DNA from: Episyrphus balteatus
Lineage: Eukaryota > Arthropoda > Insecta > Diptera > Syrphidae
DNA: 64,000 nucleotides
Assembly (NCBI RefSeq): GCF_945859705.1
Contig: NC_079134.1
Span: 118,854,620 to 118,918,619 of the forward strand
Direction of reading: 5' to 3'
Below, one piece after another: positions 1 to 11,400 of the stretch. The first letter of the stretch is position 1. The number at the start of each line of letters is the position of its first letter. Under the pieces are notes generated by a model that worked only from the letters and a program-made list of their open reading frames with translations, made no database searches and was not told the DNA's origin. Made by a program: the position numbers and the translations under genes.

Positions 1-90
1 GAGAAAATTATCTCTTAAGTTTTTCGACTTAAAATGACCTCAGGAATCCATGGTTTTCGTTTGGGGCGGTGACTGTGGGACACCCTGTAT
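1..90. mobile_element. End fragment of a palindromic TA-flanked repeat
   Basis: These bases match the outer part of the right arm of the palindromic element at 47053-48149 (about 48063-48149), including the terminal motif GGGACACCCTG followed by TA. The rest of this copy lies left of the window edge. It shows the family is repeated and not unique to the 47-48 kb site. Confidence 0.8.
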
Positions 91-708
91 ATATAATATG
101 TATGTTGTATGTATAAGTGCGTAAGATAAATGCAGATAAAAAATGTGTGTTTCAAAAATGTATGTTTATTTTCTAGTGGATTTTTTTCTCTGAAGAAAAA
201 AAAACAGGTTTGCCTCGTGCTTTCTTTTAGTTCCTGTGTCCTGTCTTTCTGGAATCAAATATTTTATTGCAAATAGGCACTGATAAAATAAAATATTGTT
301 CTCCAACGGCAGTGCTGCAACCTTTAAAATATAATTAAGTGAGAAAAGTGCGGTCGATTACCTCACTTATGACCTGGAAAAAAGTTCAAAATACCGGGAT
401 TTTTCCAATTATTGAGAACTTTTCGCCCGGAACTCACAATACGGTAAAAGTGAAATGCAATGTTTCGGGTGAAATATTTTTCATGTCAAAAACTCGCAAT
501 AGGGCTGAAAAATTAACCCAACAAAAAAAGTTCCAGTAATCCCAGCATTGATTACCTTTTATGTTCTACTGTGCAGCCGGCGCGCGACCGCGCTTGTCAG
601 TTTTTGAAAGAGAAAGAAAAAAAAACATTGCAGAAGTTCTCCAAGTTTTGGACGAAATCAAGAACGACGATACAGCAAATAAATTGCGATATTAGAGAGA
701 ACGCAAAC
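91..708. other. No gene recognised
   Basis: AT-rich sequence with poly-A and poly-T runs. Short open frames at 339-539 and 571-759 show no domain, no splice context and low-complexity composition, so I treat them as chance frames. Confidence 0.5.
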
Positions 709-1065
709 CTGCAAATATTGAATAGGGTCTTGTTGAGTGCTTCAATTGGGTGGATGTAGAAATCGTTAAGCTATTTAAAGCCGCTGTTATGGGTCGATAA
801 CAGGCGCTTGTTGCCTGAAATTTATGGTAGTTCAAAGCTGCACTCCATCGTTGACGGTTGCTCGTAAGTTTTTCTTGAGCTAGCGTCATTCTCCAATATG
901 ATTGTATTGTCAGAGCAGCACTTTTGTAGAGTAAAAATTTCTTTCTTTGAAGAATACCACGAAACCATCTTTGGATCAAAATAATGCTATCGATGATTTT
1001 TGTGTGTAGTTTGATATCCAAACGCATTTTCTGTGATTCCCTCATGTAAATTTTTGTTGCTTTTT
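709..1065 (-). CDS. IQ-motif exon or fragment resembling a myosin neck
   Basis: A minus-strand frame of about 118 codons holds two consecutive IQ-type motifs, IILIQRWFRGILQRKKF and AALTIQSYWRM, preceded by KIYMRESQKMRLD. This order (a converter-end K-x-[FY]-[LM]-R-E segment, then IQ motifs that bind calmodulin or light chains) is that of the neck of an unconventional myosin; class IX necks are the closest I can recall. A possible acceptor (ATCTCAG) lies just before 1065 and a possible donor (GCAG then GTTTGC) at 709. The residues after the second IQ motif are not recognisable. No motor domain or other exon is visible nearby. It may be an internal exon of a gene extending left, or an orphan exon or pseudogene captured by repeats. 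Confidence 0.4.
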
Positions 1066-1383
1066 CTGAGATAGATGTCGCTCACAGTACACATAATAAG
1101 GTAATATATTCCGAACGTTGTCAAAATTTGTTTGTCAAAAATGGGCACCAATCTGTCAGGTCGGCCTTTAATTTTTATATTTCAATCGCAGTAAACAGGA
1201 AATTTGTTTTTGTTTCAATTTATAAAATGTCATTTAAAAATATTATAAATTGAAAAATAACAAATTTTCTTCGTGTTTCATCACGGAAAATGGTAAATAA
1301 TTGTTTAAAAATTTGTGGTGTGCGTGGTTTATCGGTTTTTGTGCGTTTTTCGTCGGTATTTTAAACAATTAAGAATTCGGTAG
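1066..1383. other. No gene recognised
   Basis: AT-rich sequence with no coding signal. If the IQ piece is a real exon, this would be intron upstream of it on the minus strand. Confidence 0.4.
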
Positions 1384-1436
1384 CTGACATTGGTCGCCCA
1401 AGTGTCATGTTTTGACAATCTGGCGACCAATGTCAG
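1384..1436. repeat. Perfect short hairpin
   Basis: Two 15-nt arms, CTGACATTGGTCGCC and its exact complement, are separated by a 23-nt loop. It may be the core of a very short MITE; no function can be assigned. Confidence 0.7.
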
Positions 1437-1858
1437 TTCGAAATATAATACCTTTTTATGTGTACTGTGGATGTCGCTACCATATAGGTATGTGTGTATT
1501 TTTCACTTTTTGCACGTACTTTTTGAATGTAGTTAAGCCTTAATACGACATTTTCTTAGTTGTGCCGTTTTCTTTTTGAATTTTTTTTTTTTTGATAGTC
1601 ATTCTGTTAGGCGCGTACTATTACACGATGCCTTTTGTGTCAAGGACTCAAATTTGACATTTCTCTTTTGATTTAAAATTGGTTGTTGTTGTATTGCACC
1701 AAGAAGCAAAAAGAAATAAACGGAAATGTTGAAAAAAGAAAAAGTGGAAAAACAAACGTCGAAAAAGAGTCTCAGAATTTTGACCCACGACCGTCCGGTC
1801 GGATAATTTTTTCTTTCATCTTTTTTCTTTCATCTTTTTTCTCTTTTGCACTCATTAT
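1437..1858. other. No gene; pyrimidine-rich repeat
   Basis: Includes a short run of TTTCTTTCATC repeats around 1810-1845. The open frame at 1683-1880 crosses this repeat and has no recognisable domain. Confidence 0.4.
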
Positions 1859-1965
1859 AGCTGCGTTCCTTTGGAAATAAAAAACTACTTTGCTATACTG
1901 AAAAAGTAGTTCCAAGCAGCTTTAAGTACTAAAAAGTAGATAAATATTTCCAAAGGAACGCAGCT
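1859..1965. mobile_element. Short MITE with 20-bp terminal inverted repeats
   Basis: The ends AGCTGCGTTCCTTTGGAAAT (1859-1878) and 1946-1965 are exact reverse complements, and both flanks show TAT. The 107-bp element has no coding capacity. Symmetric ends and flanking TAT fit a cut-and-paste MITE. Confidence 0.7.
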
Positions 1966-2414
1966 TATGTTGAAAAAGAGGCGCGCCTCTTGAGGCTTCA
2001 TGTAATAGCTGAAAAATTTTCCCCATCTGCGTACTAGGCTTTAAGACCGGTTGTAATAAAAAACACTCCTAATATTCGCTAAGAGAAGTACCAAAATGGA
2101 CCTAAAATATGCATAAAATGCACTACTATCACAGTACCACCATAATTTAAATGACACCGAAAATAGAGACTTGCACATTAAAAAACTTGCTCATGTAGCA
2201 GCTGGATTATAAAAACAAACTGTCAAACTGTCAAAAAGGTGTCAAACAAACGAAAACTCCAAAAAAAAACTATTTTTTTTTCTTCTTATAAATGTGTTGC
2301 ATGATGTCAGTCGAATTTGGCCTTAAAATTTGTGCAAAAATCATAAATTTAGTTAGTTTTTAAAGAAATAAGTAAATTCTATTTAAAAAACCAAAGCAAA
2401 TTAAACTATCTACT
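1966..2414 (+). promoter_or_regulatory. Opa1 upstream region and probable 5' UTR
   Basis: This stretch precedes the Opa1 start codon. I see no confident TATA box or initiator and cannot place the transcription start. It contains short repeats of TGTCAAA around 2220-2245. Promoter function is inferred only from position. Confidence 0.35.
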
Positions 2415-5400
2415 ATGTTGCGATTAGCTTATGGAAATGCAAACAGGTAAATAGTCTCGTAATCACAAAGAAGCTTCGCCGGTTCTTTCATCACATTTTT
2501 TTCTATATACCTAATAAAAAATTTTCACTAATAAAAAAAAAACTATATTATAGGGAAACTAGAAAACGCGTTGTGGCTATGTCCACCAAAGTCATATCCC
2601 TAAACTACTCAACAATCTACAATTCTCAAAGCGGACAAAAGAGAAAACCATTACTTAATGTCTATGGCCACAGATTTGGGCCAACACAACAACTACCACC
2701 ACGAGCCAATTCCAGGGGCTATGGAATGTTGGTGGTTCGAATCCTACGAGGTGCATTAAAACTGCGATACATTGTTTTGGGTGGTGCCATTAGTGGCGGT
2801 GTCACACTCGGTAAGGTGCGTCTACAAGTTTATTAAATCTTATATAATCCATGCACTGAAAATAAAAACAAAACTAAATTGATTTATCCGCAGAAATATG
2901 ACGAGTGGAAAGATGGCTTACCCGATTTAAAGTGGCTACAAGATGCTTTGCCACAAGGAGAAAAATGGAGTGGTTTTAATAAGAAACTTTTGGAAGTTGG
3001 AGGACTTGTAAAGAATGCTATCGAAATAGGTAAACATAAAATGATATAAATTTTTGCTTTTGGTAGAATAGAATTAGGAGTGTATTACAGTTTTAGGGAG
3101 TGAGCGATGAAGAAAATTATTGATATTCTTGGATAATACTTTGAATCCTATTCGATTTATAAATAAAATAAATTGCTTACTTTCATAATTCCAAAGTCCA
3201 AGCGATTTACATGCTGCACTCGAAGCGTTTGCGCATATAAAAAAAATCGAATTGGACAATTATTTATTGTTAAATGCGAGTTTTTATGTTTTCCTGATGG
3301 TTTTTGTATCAAGGAAAAAAGAAATACATTTTTAACAAAGATTGAAAATATTCTTTGAAAAAAATTTAGTGGAGTAAATTAAGATTTATACCTCGGAATC
3401 CACGGAAAGTCGATGAATCTGTAAAACGAGTATTGGGCTGTATTATTTAAAGGTCAAAGAAGAAATAGTACAGGAAAGTTAGTAAAAAACAGGCATTTTG
3501 TGGAACGAAATACAGGACGGCTGAATTTTTCAAATCTGAAAGAGGGGTATTAGAAAAGCTTAAGTCCTGGTTTTCGGGACGCTATCCCCCTGGCGAAATC
3601 CGCCATTTTGAAAAACGCGAATTGCTCTATATCTCAAAAATTATGGGTCTAATACAAATGATTATATGATCAAAGTTATTGGAAATTTAATTATCTTTTT
3701 CTTTGTAGTACATTATTTTTCTGAGCGGGCAATAGTTTTGAGGTTATGTTGATTTAATTTATTTTTTTTTCGGTTTTTTTTTAAGATTTTATCATTCCCG
3801 GTATTAGTTACATAATTTTTTAAACTGTAAAATGTATGGACCATCAAATTTCCAATAATTTGGTATATTTTTGAAAGTCGTGCAATGTATAAGTCGAAAG
3901 TTATTGATATCAAAACTATAATCTAAGTGCAGGAAAGTTAGTAAAAAAACATGCATTTTGTGGAACGAAATACAGGACGGCTGATTTTTTCAAATCTGAA
4001 AGAAGGGTATTAAAAAAACTTAAGCCCTGGTTTTCGGGACGCCAACCACCTGGCGAAATCCGCCATTTTGAAAAACGTGAATTGGTCCATATCTACTACA
4101 CTATTGGCTTGAACGAATAAGTTACTTAACCAAAGTTGTAGGCAATATAAATATAATTCCTTGTGCATTCTTTGTTTTTCAGAGAGGACAACACATTTGA
4201 GGTTATGTTGTTTTATTTTTTTATTTTTTCGTTTTTTTTTTAATTTTTCTCAGTCTCTATGATAGAATAAAAGTTGGATGTTTGACTTAAAAAAAAATAT
4301 GTGTACGACAATATTGTAAGTCTTACCATTACCCACCTAAATAAATCCCTCTCATATCATATTTTTCTTGTTTTTACAGAACGTACACGATTTAGCCTTT
4401 TTTCATACCTTATGCAAAAACATATTAGTGGGTATATTTTTTGAAAATATTGAGAGAGATTGCTCTTAAAGTTTCGTATCTTTGGTTTTAAAAGTCATAT
4501 AATCTTCAAAAGTGTACCAAATTAATGGAAATTTGATGTTCTACAACTTTAATGGTGCTTATGTTTCTATCATAGAGACTGAGAAAAATTAAATATAAAA
4601 ACCGAAAAAATAAAACAACATAACCTCAAAAGCGTTGTCCTCGCTGAAAAACAGTGCATGCACAAGAAAAGATATTTATATTGCCTACAACTTTGGTTAA
4701 GTAACTTATTCGGTCAAGCCAATAGTGTAGTAGATATGGACCAATTCACGTTTTTCAAAATGGTGGATTTCGCTAGGTGGTTGGCGTCCCGAAAACCAGG
4801 GCTTAAGTTTTTTTAATACCCTTCTTTCAGATTTGAAAAAATCAGCCGTCCTGTATTTCGTTCCACAAAATGCCTGTTTTTTTTACTAACTTTCCTGCAC
4901 TTAGATTATAGTTTTGATATCAATAACTTTCGACTTATACATTGCACGACTTTCAAAAATATACCAAATTATTGGAAATTTGATGGTCTATAACTTTTAC
5001 TGTTTAAAAAATTATGTAACTGATACCAGGAATGATAAAATCTTAAAAAAACCGAAAAAAAAATAAATTAAATCAACATAACCTCAAAACTATTGCCCGC
5101 TCAGAAAAGTAATGTACTACAAGGAAAAAGATAATTAAATTTACAATAACTTTGATCATATAATCATTTGTATAAGACCCATAGTTTTGGAGATATAGAG
5201 CGATTCGCGTTTTCCAAAATGGCGGATTTCGCCAGGGGGGTGGCGTCCCGAAAACCAGGACTTAAGCTTTTCTAATACCCCTCTTTCAGATTTGAAAAAT
5301 TCAGCCGTCCTGTATTTCGTTCCACGAAAAAGTCTATCTTTCCTGTACTAAAATCTAAAAGTTAAAAAAAAAATTCACTGCTCTCGATTACAACAATTTT

Positions 5401-8400
5401 ACTGAAAAAAATGTAATTCCGTATGAAATCGTTGAATCGGAAATGCTGTCTCATTTTAGATTTTGCTCAAACTTTGTCAGGATGTTCTCTAGGACTGTAA
5501 GAAAGCAAATCCATGATGATTTAATTTTATGGTAGGTGATTATGACCGATGAAAATTTTCAAAAATTTGTCACTAATTCTTTAACTAGAACGCTATTTTA
5601 TTTTTTGCTGTACAGTACAGTATTATAACGGTTGTATAAAACATTATGCCACCACAATTTTTTTTTTTTGTAAGAGGCAAAGAAAAAAAAATGGATGACC
5701 ATACAGGAGACCACCACTTTTTCAATATTTCGTGTGTTTTCCTCTTTTTACTTGAATGAGTTGTTGTATCGTGCTTGTAATGATTCAGCCACTCACCACT
5801 AAGCTTTTTCACCAGTAGGTTTAAGGTTTTCTGCAGCATTTCGTTAAGAATCCCTAAAGAGCGTTATTTGTGGCATTCATCCCCGGAAAATTACCAAGCC
5901 TATTTATTCTTTAATTTTTCTTACTTAGGAAGGAGGTGAAACTCTTAGCGTTACAGAAGAAAGCCGTAATAATAATAGTTACTGTACAGAAAAAATAAAA
6001 TAAAATTAGTTTTAAGACAAATTTGTGAAAATTTTCATCGGTCATTCATATAGTAGAGTAACTAAAGCAAATTATTAGGGAACCCGGCCGAACAGCTCTG
6101 ATTTTGAAGATTTTTTTTTTCAAACGTAGGTAATTAAAAATACTTTAAAGTCTATAGATTAAAAATTGCCGGTGTTGCCGTATTGTTTTTTAAAATTAAA
6201 ATTACATTTTTTTTGAACAAAACCATTTTTTTTGCTTAAATTTCATAAAACAAATGATAGCAAAAGATTCTCTAGGTAATTTAAGGAAAATATATAAAAG
6301 GCAGTAAGGGACAATCTTCCATCGTTTAAGCGATAAATGCAATTTTCTAACATTCTGACCTCAAACACAAAAAAAATATTTTGAAAACAACGGCAATACC
6401 TACAATATTTTAAAATACATTTTTAAAAAGCCAGAAGCTCATTCTTATCTCTTAAATTTAAATCCACTAAATTTAATCAAGACTTTTTGAAAAAATGGTC
6501 CTCAAACTCAGAATTAAAAAAAAAAATATTATTAGAAAAATTTAAAATGACTTTTTTCCAAACTTTTTCTAATAAAATATGAATTTAAAAAAAAAAAATG
6601 TTTGGCCATAAATATTATCAGTTGAATTTCGAAGCAAAAAAGGTAAAATATATATCACACTTTTGAAAAAAAATGAAAAATTACTTCAATTTCAATGGTT
6701 TTTTTTATTAAAACTGAATTTTTGCATTGAAATAATTAATTTTCTCAAAGACTGTGGTAAATAGGAACTTTAAATTTTTGCTATTTAACTTTCAACAGTA
6801 AGGGTTATTAAATGAATAAAAAATAATTTTATGTTTAGATGTTGAACTTTAAAAAAAATAAGTTACATTTTTTTTCAAAACTTTTATTAAAAAAAGTTCT
6901 TCGAAAATGAAATACTTTTTAATTTTTTTCATAAACCGTAATACATATTGACATTTCCTTTTATAATTTGAAATCATAATAAATGCGGCCAAAAAAATTT
7001 GAAAATAAATGCATTTTATATTACGACCAAGTTTAAAAACGACATGTTAAAATTTTTTCAATAATTTTTTTTTTTCAAAATCTGAGTTCAATTACCATTC
7101 TTTCAAAAGCCGTTCATTCAATTAACTTAATTTTAATTTTACATATATGACTAAGCTTCTAGCTTTTAAAAAATGTATATTTAAATATTGTAAGTGTTGC
7201 CGTTGTGTTCAAATATTTTTTTTTGTGTTTGAAGTCAATTAATAAGAAAATTGCATCTATCGCTTGAACTATGGAAGATTGTCCCTCACTCCCATATATT
7301 TTTTTTTTCCTTGAATTTCCTAGACAATCTTTTGGCATCAATTAATTTATGAAATTTAAGAAAATATTTTGAAAAAAATTTGTTTTTGTTCACAAAAAAC
7401 TTCAATTAAATTTAAAAAATCAAAACGGCAACACCGGCAATTTTTAATCTATAGACTTTAAAGTATTTTTAATTACCGACGTTTAAAAAAAAAGATCATC
7501 AAAGTCTAAGCTGTTCGGCCGGGTTCCCTAATATTGCCAATTTTTGAGCTTTAGTTACTCCACTAATAATCATATACACTGCCGGTCACTTGAATACGTC
7601 CACATTTTAGTTCATCTTATTTTTAGCCTGGCTTGGTATTTATTGCAATGGTACATCTTTTTTACATACGTAACGAGAGAACATCTTTATGCGCTTAGCT
7701 TAGGAGAACAAAAATTGTCTTGGGACCTACCGTTCTTCTCACACGGTAGCTAGACCAAATCTATTCATAAAAACAAGTATATTTTTTGACTCATCTAAAT
7801 AGGCTCAAAAGCAAAAATGTTAATAAATGATGAGTTGCATGGGTCAGTTGGACACAAAATTGTGTCTGTCAATAAATCTGATTGTCTATAACCTATAAGG
7901 ACGAAAACGGGTCGGAAAAAACATTAGGCGCGGAAAAAATGGCGAAAATAAAAGAAGTCTTTGAATTAGGCCGAAATCAACGATGCATTGGGACAAAAAT
8001 TAACACAAGTTAAAATTTAGCATGCAGTTTTTCGCGCACTATCCAAGGGTATAGAAACAACATTTACAATCGAAGTTGCTTAGCCACAACATTGGCCGAT
8101 AGATGTGCAATGATCTGAACAGCATGACTTTGCGCTAAAAATTAAGCTGAAAACCGGTATGAAATGCAGTTTAACGACGGCAAAACGGGTTGTCAGAAGT
8201 GATAAACATTTGAGAAGAACAAATCTTCGCAAAAACTACCACTTTACAAACCACGAAAAGAAACTCGCCTCCAATAGTAAAAAAAAAACTGTGTAAGAAA
8301 TTGCAGATCGAAAGTTTTTTAGAAAAAAATAGCTTGCACTTAATGACACTGCCTTCACAGTTATGCAGACAACTTAAAATAATCCTTCTCTCTACGAAGG

Positions 8401-11400
8401 TCATACAAATAGGAATTTAGACCTCAGGGTCAACTTAATTAATTTTTTTCCTTTGTAAAATCACCGGTTGGAAATTCGACTTCACGACATGTTTTTTTTT
8501 TTTATTATTGGAGGCAAGTTTCTTTTCGTGGTTTGTAAAGTGGTAATTTTTGCTAAGCTTTGTTCTTCTCAAATGCTAACCTCTTCTGACAACCCGTTTT
8601 GCCGTCGTTAAACTGCATATTATACCGATTTTCAGCTTAATTTTTAGCGCGAAGTCATGCTGTTCAGATCATTGCACATCTATCGGCCAATGTTGTGGCT
8701 AAGCAACTTCGATTGTAAATGTTGTTTCTATACCCTTGGATAGTGCGCGAATAACTGCATGCTAAATTTTAACTTGTGTTAATTTTTGTCCCAATGCATC
8801 GTTGATTTCGGCCTAATTCAAAGACTTCTTTTATTTTCGCCATTTTTTCCGCGCCTAATGTTTTTTTCCGACCCGTTTTCGTCCTTATAGGTTATAGACA
8901 ATCAGATTTATTGACAGACACAATTTTGTGTCCAACTGACCCATGCAACTCATCATTTATTAACATTTTTGCTTTTGAGCCTATTTAGATGAGTCAAAAA
9001 ATATACTTGTTTTTATGAATAGATTTGGTCTAGCTACCGTGTGAGAAGAACGGTAGGTCCCAAGACAATTTTTGTTCTCCTAAGCTAAGCGCATAAAGAT
9101 GTTCTCTCGTTGAGTATGTAAAAAAAATGTACAATTGCAATAAATACCAAGTCAGGCTAAAAATAAGATGAACTAAAATGTGGACGTATTCAGATGACCG
9201 GCAGTGTAATTAATACGTAAATTTTTTAATATTTATTTAAAAATTACTATTCTTAAGCTTTAAAATGCCATTTCAAACAAAAAGACATCTTTAACAGACG
9301 CAAAACTATAATAACATAAAAATGACGTTTTCCAAAATTTCGGATTTGCTTCCTAACAGTCATAGAGAACAACCTGACAAAGTTTGAGCAAAGTCTAAAA
9401 TGAGACAGCATTTCCGATTCAACGATTTCATACGGAATTACATATTTTTCAGTAAAATTGTTGTAATTTTGTTGTCGAGAGCGGTGAATTTTTTTTAACT
9501 TTCTTCTTTGACCTTTTAATAATATAGCCCAATACTCGTTTTACAGATTCATCGACTTTCCCTGGATTCCGAGATTTTACAAATTGTATGCTTAATTTTA
9601 CTCGACTAATATTCTTTCAGTGATTTTCAATCGATTAATGTGGCAATTGTTCGTTAAATCCCATGACATCGTTATTTATCGATTTCAATATTCTTCCTCA
9701 TCCGTTTTCCTGGGTCCCAATTCTGCAAGAATGAATTCCTCTGTGTACACGAAAAAAGGTGTAAATTACTTTAAGAACAAGGCACAAAGAAAAACTCACC
9801 CTTGCGGAATTGATCCCTTGATCGCCACTATTCCAAAAATATCCATAGTTATCGCTTAGAACTAAAAATCTGCTGTTGTGCTATACAGGGTTTTTCGTTC
9901 AGTGTATTTTAAATTTTATCATCTTCGAGTTTCAATATTTTTTCAAAGAAAAAGTGCAACAGCAGCCATAAATTTTTTAAATTCTCATGGTTTTAGTGAA
10001 TTATTGTAGAAAATTATATAAAAAAGAGTAATTTATAAAATTCATTCATTCGTGGTTGTGGTGAACGAAAACGTAAGATGATTAAATTTAAAATACACTG
10101 TACGAAAAAAAGCTAATATTTTCAAAACTGGTTGCGATAGAAATTTTTCTTTTTGGTTTTAGAGCAGTCATAAATTTAGCTATCAGTCATTTCAGGCTTA
10201 TCCATTTTTTACCGGACACCCTGTATATGAAACTCTATCCTTAAATATTTATATTTTTCTTGATATTTTACTGAATATTTAAGAGATACTGCGCTAAAAC
10301 TGCCAAACCTAAATTAAAAAAAAAATTACTGAGTCCGCAGCATGTCCAAGTGTCCAAGTTTTAACCAAAGACTTGCCTATAAGAGGTTCGTTCTTTTGTC
10401 GGTTTGGTTATACGATCACAGTGACATTTCCGTCCGAGCTGTCCGAACTATCTGAGGGCTACTATCCTATTGATCTGACGATCTCTCTCCACTTAGAACA
10501 TAACCGTTTTCATTGTCAGATGTTATCATTTTTATTAAATAATTTTTAAGATGTTGGTAGTTATCAAATTTGAACAAAAACTTTTGGAAAATTGTAGATT
10601 GACAACATATATTTTCTTACCCAATTCTTTTGCTTGTCTCGAAGAACAAAAATTGTCGGCTTAGTTAGTAACTGTCACTTCTAAATTGAAAGCAGTCCCC
10701 TGAGAAAACATTTAAGTTGAACTAAAATATAGGGAGAACTAATTTTTTCTTTAGAACTATTATTTAAAAAAGTTTTATAAATGATGACTTAGGCCCAATT
10801 TATAATCTTTATTTTACTAAATTAGCCATTAATTATTGAAAATCTGTCAAATCGCAAACGAGTTTTAAAATTTCGCACTTTAAATGGCGACTTTAAGTTT
10901 AATGGAGTATAAATAAATAGGGTTTTAATAAAATAAAGTCAAAATATAAAATAAATTAACTAAACAAAATCAAAATTTAAAAAACAAATGTAAGTAAATT
11001 GGATAATTTGATAAAGGTATACATATATTAACTAAACTATCTTTAAAATAATGCACATTTCCAATCACCTATTTTGGTGGTATTCAGATAATTATATTTG
11101 TATAAAATTAGAATTTTTCTTAAATCAGTAGTTCAATAACTAAACAAAAATCCCTGTCGTTGTCTGTTTTGCATATCTAGATCCAAAACTTAAACAACTC
11201 GGGGAAGAAAAATTAGCCGAATGGAGAATGTGGTTTGATACCCGTTTGGAAGACGCTATTGAGGCTGCCGATACTCAAGGAATCAATATCATTGAAGAAT
11301 GTATGTTGTGCATTTAAAAATTTACCATTAAATTCATTCTTTTTTAAACAAAAAAAATTAAGCAAATAAGCACTTTTACATTGCAAATATAATTTTCTGA

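Larger units (their letters stand above)
3366..9602. repeat. Outer inverted repeat framing the nested elements of Opa1 intron 3
   Basis: Sequence at 3366-3466 and, after an interruption, 5350-5505 is the reverse complement of about 9345-9602. The left arm is split by the palindrome at 3467-5348. Between the arms lie three more inverted-repeat elements. The arms are similar but not identical. I read this as an old palindromic element that served as landing site for later ones. Confidence 0.65.
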
